Assembly: GCA_016195985.1 (NCBI GenBank)
Contig: JACPYP010000009.1
Coordinates: 1 to 64,000, forward strand
Direction: 5' to 3'
From: Acidobacteriota bacterium
GTDB lineage: Bacteria; Acidobacteriota; Holophagae; Holophagales; Holophagaceae
Length of the DNA stretch: 64,000 bases
Part shown: positions 1 through 8,471 of the stretch, one piece after another
Position numbering within the stretch: the stretch's first letter is position 1
Layout: each line of letters opens with the position of its first letter
Made by a program: the position numbers and the translations under genes
The notes under the pieces: generated by a model
Databases searched by the model: none
Told to the model about the DNA's origin: nothing
Seen by the model: only the letters and a program-made list of their open reading frames with translations

Positions 1-15
1 AGAGGGGGAAACACC

Positions 16-540
16 ATGAAATTCTCCACCATCACTTCGCGTACCGTGTTCCCGGTATCGCTAGCATTCGCCAGCACCTTCGGTGCTGTAGCACCGGCCC
101 AAGCTGCAGCACCGATGCAGCACAAGCAGGTTCCGGGCTTCGCCAACCCGCCGGGAACGGCATGGATGCAAATCGTCAAGAAGAAAGGAACGAGCGACTT
201 CGCGGCGTCGTTCGCCGCTGACGCCTGCCTTCAGACCTCCGCCCTTAGCAAGGCCGTGGTCGGCCCGACACTCATCGGGGCGTTCTTTGCCGCGACGAGC
301 AAGATGTACGAACGCATCGAGTTCACGGCAGAGACGGTCGACGGTACAAAGACTTACCTTGAGTGGAATGGCATCTACGCTGGCAAGCCGGTCGCCGGCG
401 CCACCATCATCACTCGGAATGAGTCTGGCCTCATCAACAACATCAAGCTCTTCCAAAGCCCGTTTCCCGTCGTTCGTGAATTCTCATCTGGCCTCAAGGA
501 GCGACTCGAAGGAACCCTCGGTCAGGACTTCTTTAACTAA
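16..540 (+). CDS. Exported SnoaL/NTF2-like protein
   Basis: A 174-residue protein with a clear signal peptide: a short basic start, a hydrophobic stretch around residues 10-24 and an AQA-A cleavage site near residue 31. The mature part carries a degenerate SnoaL/NTF2-like pattern: a helix, then strands around YLEWNGIYAGKPVAGATII and a C-terminal IKLFQSP strand. Such folds bind small hydrophobic ligands, and no catalytic residue can be assigned here. A purine-rich RBS (GAGGGGGAA) lies just before the ATG. It is followed by a tautomerase and an MBL-fold hydrolase on the same strand, so the three may share a transcript for metabolism of a small organic compound (inference). Base composition is lower in GC than the genes after 3.2 kb. 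Confidence 0.6.
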   Translation: MKFSTITSRTVFPVSLAFASTFGAVAPAQAAAPMQHKQVPGFANPPGTAWMQIVKKKGTSDFAASFAADACLQTSALSKAVVGPTLIGAFFAATSKMYERIEFTAETVDGTKTYLEWNGIYAGKPVAGATIITRNESGLINNIKLFQSPFPVVREFSSGLKERLEGTLGQDFFN

Positions 541-603
541 GCCGGGACAACAACCAACTTCATCGCCTCATTTAACCTGAACAATACAACCGAGGAAACA
601 CTC

Positions 604-1017
604 ATGCCAATATTTCACGCCCATATTCCGGCTCAAAAGTTCTCTACCGAAGAGAAGCGGGCTCTGGCGGATGCCTTAAATCTCGCTCTTCATGAAGCCA
701 TGGATACGCCTATGGATGACCGTTTCATTATCATCAGCGAGCACAAGGACGATGAATTCTTCATCCATCCGACTTTTCCTGACTTGAAGAGATCCGACAA
801 GCGCCTGCTCGTAACGGTGACGACCGGTACGAGCAGGACAGTGGAGCAGAAACGCAAGCTCGCGGAGTTGGTCACCCGATACGCAGTAGAAAAGGTTGGC
901 GTCAGCCAGGACGATGTCACCCTGATGATGTATGCCATTCCCTTGGAAAGCATGAGCTTCGGCGGTGGAAAGCTGGTCTCTGACATCGACCTCTTTATGC
1001 CTTGGGCAAACAAGTAA
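604..1017 (+). CDS. Tautomerase superfamily protein
   Basis: A 137-residue protein that begins Met-Pro-Ile-Phe. After Met removal this exposes the N-terminal proline that is the catalytic base in 4-oxalocrotonate tautomerase-like enzymes. The length is twice that of a 4-OT monomer, as in the fused-subunit (Tautomerase_2-type) proteins, with two beta-alpha-beta halves: residues 1-60, and from about 70, LLVTVTTGTSRTVEQKRKLAE. The RBS GAGGAA sits 6 bases before the ATG. It lies 12 bases upstream of an MBL-fold gene, which suggests one operon. The substrate cannot be read from sequence; a keto-enol tautomerisation is inferred from the family. Confidence 0.75.
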   Translation: MPIFHAHIPAQKFSTEEKRALADALNLALHEAMDTPMDDRFIIISEHKDDEFFIHPTFPDLKRSDKRLLVTVTTGTSRTVEQKRKLAELVTRYAVEKVGVSQDDVTLMMYAIPLESMSFGGGKLVSDIDLFMPWANK

Positions 1018-1029
1018 GAAGGGCAGATC

Positions 1030-1893
1030 ATGACCTCGACAGACATCGCCTACGCTCCTCTAGAATGGAAGCTGCTGACCAAGAAACGCGGGAGTTTAAC
1101 CCAGGGACTTCCGCCGGGAAAAGAGGCACTGGCCTGGGTGACCAGTACGGTGACCCTGATTTATAGTGAGCGGGATGCAATCCTCGTCGACACCTTCCTC
1201 TCTGAGGAACAGTCGAAGGAACTGGTGGAATGGGTTGCCGAGAGCGGCAAGAATCTCACCACGATCTATGTGACGCATGCCCACGGGGACCATTTCTTCG
1301 GCCTAAAGCTGTTGCTTGACCGGTTCCCGAATGCCAAGGCGGTCGCCAGTCCAGCTGTCGCCGAAGGTATCCGCAAGCAGGTCGATCCCGATTTCATCAA
1401 GACCTTCTGGGAAACGCGGCTCCCCGGTCAGATTCCAAAAGAACTCGTCGTCCCCGATGTTCTGGAGGGCAACGAGCTGGAACTCGAAGGGCAAAAATTG
1501 GTGGTTGTGCAACTTGGACACACCGATACGGTCAGCACGACTTGTCTTCATGTTCCTTCGATCGATCTCGTCGTCTCAGGCGACTGTGTCTATAACAACA
1601 CGCACCTCTATCTGGCAGAATGTGATGCGGCTGCTCGTGAGGAATGGCTCGCGGCACTCGACAAGGTCGAATCGCTGCATTCCCGTGCGGTAGTCGCTGG
1701 ACACGGTGTACTCGATCCCGATAGCGACCCGAGACACATTGAGGAAACCCGGAAATACATTCTCGATTTCAACAAATCGTTGCAATCGGCGGCGAGCGCG
1801 CGCGACCTCTATGACATCATGCTGGAGCTTTACCCGGATCGGGTTAATCCGGGCTCCCTGTGGGCTGCCGCTAACGCCGCGAAGCCTTCGTAA
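1030..1893 (+). CDS. MBL-fold metallo-hydrolase
   Basis: A 287-residue protein of the metallo-beta-lactamase superfamily. The dinuclear metal motif HxHxDH is visible as THAHGDH near residue 82. Further ligands follow in the expected order: His in LGHTDTV (about 164), Asp in VSGDCVYNN (about 184) and His in VAGHGVL (about 224). There is no signal peptide, so it is probably cytosolic. It follows the tautomerase gene closely and probably shares its transcript. Family members hydrolyse esters, thioesters, lactones or lactams; nothing in the sequence fixes the substrate, and a hydrolase acting in the same small-molecule pathway as the tautomerase is inference. Confidence 0.8.
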   Translation: MTSTDIAYAPLEWKLLTKKRGSLTQGLPPGKEALAWVTSTVTLIYSERDAILVDTFLSEEQSKELVEWVAESGKNLTTIYVTHAHGDHFFGLKLLLDRFPNAKAVASPAVAEGIRKQVDPDFIKTFWETRLPGQIPKELVVPDVLEGNELELEGQKLVVVQLGHTDTVSTTCLHVPSIDLVVSGDCVYNNTHLYLAECDAAAREEWLAALDKVESLHSRAVVAGHGVLDPDSDPRHIEETRKYILDFNKSLQSAASARDLYDIMLELYPDRVNPGSLWAAANAAKPS

Positions 1894-2021
1894 TACCCGG
1901 TACAGATGATTCATGCTCTTCTCAAGCGCATGAACCATCTGCAGCCCATATTTAACTGAGCAACTGACATGAAAGGCAGGTTAATTCATTTGCTTGAACA
2001 CGTTACACAAAGGCTACCTAC

Positions 2022-3020
2022 ATGCTCTCAACTCGCCACATGACCCTGGTAGAAATCACTCAACCGGGTGGTCCCGAAGTATTGCAACCTCGCCAAGGGC
2101 CTGTTCCCGCACCAAGAGCAGACGAGGTACTGATCCGTGTATTCGCCGCGGGGGTCAATCGCCCTGATGTGATTCAGCGCACTGGCAATTACCCAATGAA
2201 ACCTGGCATGAGTCCTATCCCCGGGCTGGAAGTGGCCGGTGAAGTGGTGGCTGTCGGTGAAGGTGTCAGCGAGTTCGTCGCGGGAGACAAAGTCTGTGCG
2301 CTGACCAGTGGCGGCGGATATGCAGAGTACTGCGTTGCGCCCGCTAGTCAAATGCTGCCGATACCCGTAGGCTTGGATTGGATTCAAGCAGCGGCAATTC
2401 CAGAAACTTTTTTCACGGTTTGGGCCAATCTGTTCGGAATCGGCGGCGCCACCCAAGGCCAACGAGCGCTAATACACGGCGGCACCAGCGGAATCGGTAC
2501 CACCGCATTAATGCTATGTCGCGAGTTCGGCATTGATGCCTTCGCCACCGCAGGCAGCGAGGAAAAATGTGCCGTAATTCGTGAATTGGGTGCAGAGGCA
2601 ATCAACTATCACGATCAGGCCTTCAACCAGGTTATCGCTGAAAAAACGACTGGCGAAGGCGTCCATGTGATCCTGGACATCCTGGGCGGTTCGTACTTCA
2701 ACAATAACGTCGCCGCACTCGCCATGGAAGGTCGCCTGGTGATCCTGGGCTTACTCAGCGGCACCCATGCGCCTGATGTCGATTTGCTCGCCATCATGGA
2801 CAAGCGCGCCATCGTCACAGGCTCGCTGTTACGCTCTCGCACCAAGGAAGAGAAAGCCACCATCGCCCAACAACTGCGCGAAAACGTATGGCCGTTACTT
2901 ACCGCCGGACGCTGCCTTCCGATGATCGACAGTGTTTTCCCGCTCACCAATGCGGCACTAGCCCATGCGCGGATGGAGGGTGGTGATCACATCGGTAAGA
3001 TCATCCTAAACATGAGTTGA
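2022..3020 (+). CDS. NAD(P)H:quinone oxidoreductase (zinc-independent MDR family)
   Basis: A 332-residue medium-chain dehydrogenase/reductase of the quinone oxidoreductase (QOR/PIG3) type. It has the N-terminal GroES-like domain with VEITQPGGPEVLQ, the GVNRPDVIQRTG segment and PGLEVAGEV, then a Rossmann domain with GGTSGIGTTALML near residue 154. The structural and catalytic zinc cysteine/histidine clusters of alcohol dehydrogenases are absent, as expected for QORs. An ATG 18 bases downstream (MTLVEIT) is an alternative start; the RBS in front of either is weak. It ends a four-gene low-GC block, and could reduce quinones or enones made by the upstream enzymes (inference). Confidence 0.85.
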   Translation: MLSTRHMTLVEITQPGGPEVLQPRQGPVPAPRADEVLIRVFAAGVNRPDVIQRTGNYPMKPGMSPIPGLEVAGEVVAVGEGVSEFVAGDKVCALTSGGGYAEYCVAPASQMLPIPVGLDWIQAAAIPETFFTVWANLFGIGGATQGQRALIHGGTSGIGTTALMLCREFGIDAFATAGSEEKCAVIRELGAEAINYHDQAFNQVIAEKTTGEGVHVILDILGGSYFNNNVAALAMEGRLVILGLLSGTHAPDVDLLAIMDKRAIVTGSLLRSRTKEEKATIAQQLRENVWPLLTAGRCLPMIDSVFPLTNAALAHARMEGGDHIGKIILNMS

Positions 3021-3206
3021 GCGCCGACCCCGGGAAATCGAACATCTTTCCGGCGTCTCATCTGCAATACCATTTTCCTGCCGCGGCTGCTGCAATCGCT
3101 CAGTGGCAGCACAGACACGGAGCACGCGTTTGCCGGCGGAGGAAGGACGCGGCCCAAAGGGCGCATCCTTTTCCACTGAAGACTGAGGACTGAAGACTGA
3201 AGACGA
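3021..3206. other. Compositional boundary with short direct repeats
   Basis: This gap separates the lower-GC block (1-3020) from the GC-rich chromosome. Near 3173-3203 it holds a short slippage-type tandem array of GAAGACT/GAGGACT units, and at 3145-3170 a weak inverted pair (AAGGACGC and GCGCATCCTT). No gene is visible. It could be one edge of an acquired segment. Confidence 0.4.
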
Positions 3207-4508
3207 TTAGGGCCGCAGCGTCCCCATCATGCGGGGGTATGGAATGGTTTCCCTGACGTGCGGCAGCTTGCAGATCCAGGCCACGGCGCGCTCCAGGCCC
3301 ATTCCGAAGCCGGCGTGGGGCACGCTGCCGTACTTGCGCACATCCAGGTACCACTCGTAGTCGGCGCGGTTCAACTCGTGATGGGCGATTTGTTCCAGCA
3401 GGTATTGGAGGCTGGAGGCGCGCTCGCCGCCGCCGATCACCTCGCCGTAGCCTTCCGGGGCCAGCAGGTCGGCGCCCAGGGCCAGGCGCGGATCCAGCGG
3501 ATCCGGCTCCATGTAGAACGCCTTGAAGGCCTTCGGGAAGCGGTGCACCCAGAGGGGGCGGTCAGTGGCGTTCATGAGGATGGTTTCGTCATCGTTGCCG
3601 AAATCCTCGCCCCAGTTGATGTCGCTGCCCAGGGCCTTCAGCTTGTCCACGGCCTCGGTGTAGGTCATGCGGTCGAAGGTGTTGTTCAGGGCGATCTCCA
3701 GCGGGGCCTGATCGCGCTCGAGGATCTTCAGCTCTTCCTGGCGCCCTTCCAGCACGCGCTGGATGAGGAACTTGGTCATCCGCTCGCCCAGCGCCATCAC
3801 GTCGTCCAGATGGGCGAAGGCCACCTCCGGCTCCACCATCCAGAATTCCGTGAGGTGGCGGCGGGTCTTGCTCTTCTCGGCCCGGAACGTGGGCCCGAAA
3901 CAGTAGGTCTTGCCGAAAGCGGCGATGCCCGGCTCCTGGTAGAGCTGGCCCGACTGGCTGAGGAAGGCCATGCCCTCGTGGAAATATTCCGTGCCGAACA
4001 GGGTGCTGGTGCCCTCGCAGGCGCTGGGCGTGAGGATGGGCGCATCCAGCAGGGTGAAGCCATCCTCGTCGAAGAAATCGCGGATGCCCTTCACCAGGGT
4101 GTGGCGGATGCGGAGGATGGCCCACTGGCGGCGGCTGCGCAGCCACAGGTGGCGGTTCTCCATGAGGAACTCGGTGCCGTGCTCCTTGGGCGTGATGGGG
4201 AAGTCCTGGCTGCCGCCGATGAGTTCCAGGGACTTCACCAGCAGTTCCGGCTGGCCGGTCTTGGGATGCAGCTGCACCACGCCGGTCACGGCGATGGCCG
4301 CTTCCTGAGTGAGCTTGCCGGCCAGCTCGTAGCTTTCGGGATCGGCCTCGGCGGCGCCCACCACGCACTGCACGAAGCCGGAGCCATCGCGCAGTTCCAC
4401 GAAGCGGGTCTTGCTGGTGCGGGCATTGCGGACCCAGCCCCGCAGCCGGACGGTCTCGCCGACCTGGCCGGCGAGGAATCGGACTTCGGTGAAGGGCAGG
4501 CTGCTCAC
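3207..4508 (-). CDS. asnS: Asparaginyl-tRNA synthetase
   Basis: Class II aminoacyl-tRNA synthetase that charges tRNA-Asn. An N-terminal OB-fold anticodon-binding domain ([22 protein letters not shown]) is followed by the catalytic core with motif 2 ([21 protein letters not shown]) and motif 3 ([16 protein letters not shown], ending ETIPYPR), as in AsnRS rather than AspRS. The GTG at 4508 was chosen because GGAG lies 5 bases upstream and it gives 433 residues, the usual AsnS length. The open frame continues 55 codons upstream, but that part has no similarity to the family and overlaps repeat-like DNA. It is divergent from the downstream Nudix-like gene. Confidence 0.95.
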   Translation of the reverse strand: MSSLPFTEVRFLAGQVGETVRLRGWVRNARTSKTRFVELRDGSGFVQCVVGAAEADPESYELAGKLTQEAAIAVTGVVQLHPKTGQPELLVKSLELIGGSQDFPITPKEHGTEFLMENRHLWLRSRRQWAILRIRHTLVKGIRDFFDEDGFTLLDAPILTPSACEGTSTLFGTEYFHEGMAFLSQSGQLYQEPGIAAFGKTYCFGPTFRAEKSKTRRHLTEFWMVEPEVAFAHLDDVMALGERMTKFLIQRVLEGRQEELKILERDQAPLEIALNNTFDRMTYTEAVDKLKALGSDINWGEDFGNDDETILMNATDRPLWVHRFPKAFKAFYMEPDPLDPRLALGADLLAPEGYGEVIGGGERASSLQYLLEQIAHHELNRADYEWYLDVRKYGSVPHAGFGMGLERAVAWICKLPHVRETIPYPRMMGTLRP

Positions 4509-4779
4509 GGGGGCTCCAATGGCTAAACATCCATTGTGCCCGGCCCGGGGCGGAGGCTCCAGCGCCGGGATGAAAAGCAGGGAACCGCGAAAAGCGCGGA
4601 AGAACGCGGAAAAGCATCTGCCTGATCGGTTTCTGGCCTGTGCCCAACCTGATGGAACGGTCAGGTTATTCACAGCCTGAGGTCAGAGAGCGCCTCTATT
4701 CTCGGGGGTTTCAGCCCCAAAGTTTGCATGATACCGCTCCATCCGTTGCTCCGCTCCCCAGCCCAAGGAAGGACCAGCC

Positions 4780-5325
4780 ATGAAAACCGTTTTCCTCCTC
4801 CTCATGCTTCTTGTCTCATCCCTGCCTGCGGCGCAGACGGCACCCAGGCCGTCGATCTTCCACCGCCTGCTGATCTTCAATGAGAAAAACGAACTGCTGG
4901 TCATCAAGATCAAGAGCGCCCATCGCTGGGTCACTCCAGGCTGGTACCAGGATGACCGCCAGACGATCCGAGAAGGCCTGGATGGGGAGGCCGCAGGCTA
5001 TGGCGTGCGAATTGCGCCGCCCGTGCTGCATGGCGTCTTCACCCTGAAGGGGCCGGAGCATGAGACGTCGACCCGGCTCATCTACACCACGAGTCTCAAG
5101 GGTGGTGCCTTTCAAGCTCCCGGCAGCGTCGAGGATGCCAAGTGGCTCCCGGTGGCGAAAGCCATGGAAACCCTATCGTTCCCACACATCAGCGCCCAGA
5201 TCGACCACATCACGAAGCACCCCGAGACGGTGTGGGGCGGCGCCCAGCTGATGACCCTCGAAAACGGCGTGTATGGCCATAAAACACTCGAAGCCTTCTA
5301 CCCCATCTTCGATCGCAAGCCTTGA
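4780..5325 (+). CDS. Exported Nudix-like domain protein
   Basis: A 181-residue protein with a strong signal peptide (MKTVFLLLMLLVSSLPAAQT). The rest resembles a Nudix fold: a first strand RLLIFNEKNELLVIKIK, a helix region where the Nudix box should be, and a later strand pair GVFTL and TRLIYTTSL. The box is degenerate: REGLDGEAAGYGV stands where REUxEExGU is expected, so the metal-binding glutamates are mostly lost and pyrophosphohydrolase activity is doubtful. RBS AAGGAAGG lies 7 bases upstream. It is followed after 16 bases by an exported S9 peptidase, probably co-transcribed. Confidence 0.6.
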   Translation: MKTVFLLLMLLVSSLPAAQTAPRPSIFHRLLIFNEKNELLVIKIKSAHRWVTPGWYQDDRQTIREGLDGEAAGYGVRIAPPVLHGVFTLKGPEHETSTRLIYTTSLKGGAFQAPGSVEDAKWLPVAKAMETLSFPHISAQIDHITKHPETVWGGAQLMTLENGVYGHKTLEAFYPIFDRKP

Positions 5326-5341
5326 GACGCCGGGAACCGCC

Positions 5342-7564
5342 ATGCGACGCTTCGCCACGCTCATCTTCGCAGCTCTGGCCCAAACCCTGACCCTGACCCA
5401 AACCCTGACACTGGCCCTGGCCCTGCCCCTGCCTCTGCCTCTGGGCGCCCAGGAAAAACCCCAGGGCTGGACCCCTGAGGCCATGATGCAGGTCAAGCGC
5501 CTGGATACCCCCAGGCCCAGCCCCGATGGCCGCTGGGTGGCCTTCACGGTGCGCACCCTGGCCGCCGGCCCCGATCCGCGCGAATTCCGCACCCAAATTC
5601 TGCTGTCGCCCACCACGGGAACCAGCAGCCGCCGGGCGCTCACTCCGGCAGAGGCATCCAGCCTCGATCCTCAGTGGAGCCCCGACGGCAAGCGGCTGGC
5701 CTTCCGGAGCCGCCGGGACGGCACCATGCAGATTCATGTGTTGAGCCTGGATGGAGGCGAAACGGAAGCCGTCACCCAGGGCAAAGAGGACGTCCGCGCC
5801 TTCGCCTGGTCCCCGGATGGACGCCAATTCGCCTACACCACGGAGGATTCCAAGACGGCCGAAAAGGCAGGCGCCCGGTGGCATGAGGAAGAGAAGTCCC
5901 CGATGACCCGTCTCCAGCTGATACCCCTCGGGGGAGGCCCGGAAGGCCGCCGGGCCCCGCGTCTCCTCACGCCGGAGTCCCAGAACGTCACGGACTTTGA
6001 TTGGGCGCCGGACGGTTCGGCCATCGCCTACGCCCACACCCGCAGCGCCTCCGCGAACGACTGGACCACCGAGGACCTCTCCCTGGTGAACCTGCGAAGT
6101 GGGCAAACCCGCCCCTTGGCCAGCAGCTCAGCAGTCGAAGCCTCTCCAAAATTCAGCAGGGATGGAAGGACCCTGGCCTTCACCCTCAGCGATGCTCCGC
6201 CTCGCGGGGCCTACGCCCACCGGGTGGCCCTGCTGGACCTTGCTTCAGGCGGCCTCCGCACGCTGCCCGCTACGCCGGACTCGGTGCCGGTGCTGCTGGG
6301 CTGGGCCGGGGATGGCAAGCACCTCCTGGTGGCGGAGCCCTTCCGCGTGAAGGGCGCCATCTACGCCATGGACGTGGCGGAAGGCAGCCTGCTGCGGCTG
6401 GACACGGAGCCGTGGACCGTGGCCGTCAGCCTCATGGTGGGCTCCGGCTCCTTCGTGGAGCTGGACCCCACGGGCCGCTACGTGGGGATGGTGGTGCAGA
6501 CGAACGCCGAACCCCCTGCCATCGCCTTCAGTCCTCTGGCCCCGTTCGCCCCGAGGATCCTGAGCAAGCCCAATGAGGATCTCCCCGCCTTCCCGATGCC
6601 CCGCACCGAGGTCGTGCGCTGGAAGGGCGCCGGCGGCCTGGAGATCGAAGGCCTGCTGACCTATCCCCTGAACAGCGAACCCGGCGTCAAAGTCCCGCTG
6701 CTGGTATGGCCTCACGGAGGCCCCACCCAGTCCCACGCCCTCACCTATGCGGCCAACCCCATCTTCTACCCGGTGGCGGCCCTGGCAGCTCAGGGCATCG
6801 CGACCCTGCGGACCAACATCCGGGGATCCTCGGGTTATGGCCGGGATTTCCGCTTCGCTAACATGCGCGACTGGGGCGGCGCCGACTACCAGGACATGAT
6901 GGCCGGCGTCGACCACGTCATCGCCCTCGGCATCGCCGATCCCAGCCGCCTGGGCATCGCCGGATGGAGTTTCGGCGGCTACATGGCCAGCTGGACCATC
7001 ACGCAGACCCATCGTTTCAAGGCGGCAAGCGTGGGCGCGGGCATCAGCGACCTGGTCAGCTTCCAAGGCACCACGGACGTGCCTGGCTTCCTGTCGTATT
7101 ACTTCGGAGGGGAAAGCTGGGATATCCAGGAGCGCTACCAGGCCCGCTCCGCCATCTTCCACATCAAGGGCGTGACCACCCCCACGCTCATCCAGCATGG
7201 TGACGCGGATCTGCGGGTGCCCCCCGGCCAGAGCTACGAACTGTACCGCGCCATCAAAGGACAGGGGGTGGAAACCCGCATGCAGGTGCTGCCCCGGCAG
7301 GGCCACGCCCTGACTGGGCCCCTCGCCCTCCAGCGCGCGGCCGAAGCCAACCTCGCCTGGTTCTCCCGGTGGCTGAAGGAGACTCCGGACCAGGGCCCCG
7401 CCCTTAAAGCAGACACTAGTGGTGTCCGCTCGAAATACCAGGTGCGATCTCAACGCCCATGGACACCACGGGGCGGGGGTCTGGGGGCGTGGCAGCGCCC
7501 CCAGCGGGGTGACAGCATGGGCGCGGTCCCGCGCCCATGCGCCAGAGGGGCCATGCCCCCCTGA
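5342..7564 (+). CDS. Exported S9-family prolyl oligopeptidase-type peptidase
   Basis: Serine peptidase of the S9 (acylaminoacyl/dipeptidyl peptidase) family. A signal peptide is followed by a WD40/beta-propeller half with repeated SPDG motifs (PSPDGRWVAF, SPDGKRLAF, SPDGRQFAY) and a C-terminal alpha/beta hydrolase half. The nucleophile is in GWSFGGYM, the acid in HGDADLRVP and the histidine in RQGHALTGP. The ATG at 5342 was chosen because it starts the signal peptide; 23 codons of open frame lie before it. The hydrophobic core of the signal peptide is built from CCTGNC-like hexanucleotide repeats (5381-5446). The last 50 or so residues are encoded by an inserted dispersed repeat and are not peptidase sequence. 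Confidence 0.9.
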   Translation: MRRFATLIFAALAQTLTLTQTLTLALALPLPLPLGAQEKPQGWTPEAMMQVKRLDTPRPSPDGRWVAFTVRTLAAGPDPREFRTQILLSPTTGTSSRRALTPAEASSLDPQWSPDGKRLAFRSRRDGTMQIHVLSLDGGETEAVTQGKEDVRAFAWSPDGRQFAYTTEDSKTAEKAGARWHEEEKSPMTRLQLIPLGGGPEGRRAPRLLTPESQNVTDFDWAPDGSAIAYAHTRSASANDWTTEDLSLVNLRSGQTRPLASSSAVEASPKFSRDGRTLAFTLSDAPPRGAYAHRVALLDLASGGLRTLPATPDSVPVLLGWAGDGKHLLVAEPFRVKGAIYAMDVAEGSLLRLDTEPWTVAVSLMVGSGSFVELDPTGRYVGMVVQTNAEPPAIAFSPLAPFAPRILSKPNEDLPAFPMPRTEVVRWKGAGGLEIEGLLTYPLNSEPGVKVPLLVWPHGGPTQSHALTYAANPIFYPVAALAAQGIATLRTNIRGSSGYGRDFRFANMRDWGGADYQDMMAGVDHVIALGIADPSRLGIAGWSFGGYMASWTITQTHRFKAASVGAGISDLVSFQGTTDVPGFLSYYFGGESWDIQERYQARSAIFHIKGVTTPTLIQHGDADLRVPPGQSYELYRAIKGQGVETRMQVLPRQGHALTGPLALQRAAEANLAWFSRWLKETPDQGPALKADTSGVRSKYQVRSQRPWTPRGGGLGAWQRPQRGDSMGAVPRPCARGAMPP
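7416..7560. repeat. Dispersed 117-bp palindromic repeat, copy A
   Basis: 7443-7559 is identical, in inverted orientation, to 61546-61662 (117 bp). The left edge (CTAGTGGTGTCCG) is also shared, but copy A has about 14 extra bases between edge and core. It contains the inverted pair TGGTGTCC / GGACACCA and the stem GGGCGCGG / CCGCGCCC. It lies between two convergent genes: the S9 peptidase reads into it from the left, and the CheW-CheZ gene reads through it from the right and stops at the TAG inside CTAG. It has no coding capacity of its own. Confidence 0.85.
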
Positions 7565-8471
7565 ACTTCCCGGAGATGGCCTGTTGCATGCCCTTCAGGT
7601 GGGCCATGACCCGCTCCAGCTTCTGGCGGGCGATGTCCTGAAACTGCATCTGCTGGATGAGGGCGAAGACGGTGTCCTGCATGTCCTGGTTGATGCGGTC
7701 CAGCTCAGCGATGTCTCTCTCGTGCCCCTTCAGGCGGCCCAGGCCGGCCTCCTGCTTGAGGTAGCCCAGCCCCTGAAAGAACTTGTCCGTGCTGGCCAGC
7801 ATGCCTTCCACCCGCTCCAGCACCTTGGCCATTTCCTGTTCGGTGTAGGAGATGGAGGATTCGATCTGGGGAAGGACCCGGTGCTCGCCCTGTTCCTTGG
7901 GGGGCGCCATGTCGATGAGCCGCCGCAGACCATCGTCGAGGCGCTCTTCCAGGCCGATGTCCTTGAGGATTTCCTTGCCGTGGGCGCGGCCGACGCCGTG
8001 GTTGGCCACGAGCGCCGCATCCAGCAGGGTCACCACTTTCTCGCCCTGGACGATGAACCCCTCCACCCAGGCGCCGTCGAGACCGGCCAACAGGGGACTG
8101 GCGGGAACGATGTCCGTTTCGGGAATGCTCACCACTGCGTCCACCGCATCCACCAGCAGGCCCGTGGCGGTGCCCGCCAGATCGAGCACCAGAATGGTGC
8201 CGACGCGTTCCCCATCCAGGGCCGGCATGGACATGCGCAGCCGGAGGTTCACCACGGGGACCACGCGCCCGCGGAGGTCGAGGATGCCCTCCACGGCCCG
8301 GGGCATGTGGGGCAGCCTGTTCAGTTCCCGGAAGGGAGTGATCTCCGCCACGTGGCGCAGGGGCAGTCCGTAGGTCCGGTCATTGAGGAAGAAGGTCATG
8401 AACCGGTGATGGACGGACGAGTCCCGGCCCTGGACCTGGGCCGGAGCCGAGGGCGCGGCGCCAAGGCTCAC
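7416..8471 (-). CDS. CheW-CheZ hybrid chemotaxis protein
   Basis: A 351-residue protein. Residues about 20-160 are a CheW/SH3-like coupling domain (FFLNDRTYGLPLRHVAEITPF; GILDLRGRVVPVVNLRLR). After a linker, residues about 200-300 are helical and end with QMQFQDIARQKLERV, matching the CheZ phosphatase motif with Asp279 and Gln283 in the D-x3-Q arrangement of the E. coli catalytic pair. This suggests a scaffold that brings a CheY-P phosphatase to the CheA-receptor array. The GTG start overlaps the cheA stop by four bases (GTGA), which implies coupling. The last 48 or so residues come from the dispersed repeat and end at its TAG, so the native C-terminus is near residue 303. Confidence 0.8.
   Translation of the reverse strand: MSLGAAPSAPAQVQGRDSSVHHRFMTFFLNDRTYGLPLRHVAEITPFRELNRLPHMPRAVEGILDLRGRVVPVVNLRLRMSMPALDGERVGTILVLDLAGTATGLLVDAVDAVVSIPETDIVPASPLLAGLDGAWVEGFIVQGEKVVTLLDAALVANHGVGRAHGKEILKDIGLEERLDDGLRRLIDMAPPKEQGEHRVLPQIESSISYTEQEMAKVLERVEGMLASTDKFFQGLGYLKQEAGLGRLKGHERDIAELDRINQDMQDTVFALIQQMQFQDIARQKLERVMAHLKGMQQAISGKFRGAWPLWRMGAGPRPCCHPAGGAATPPDPRPVVSMGVEIAPGISSGHH

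Noticed and set aside
4509-4673. Upstream extension of AsnS by 55 residues
   Set aside because: It has no AsnS similarity, and a GTG with a good RBS gives the standard length.
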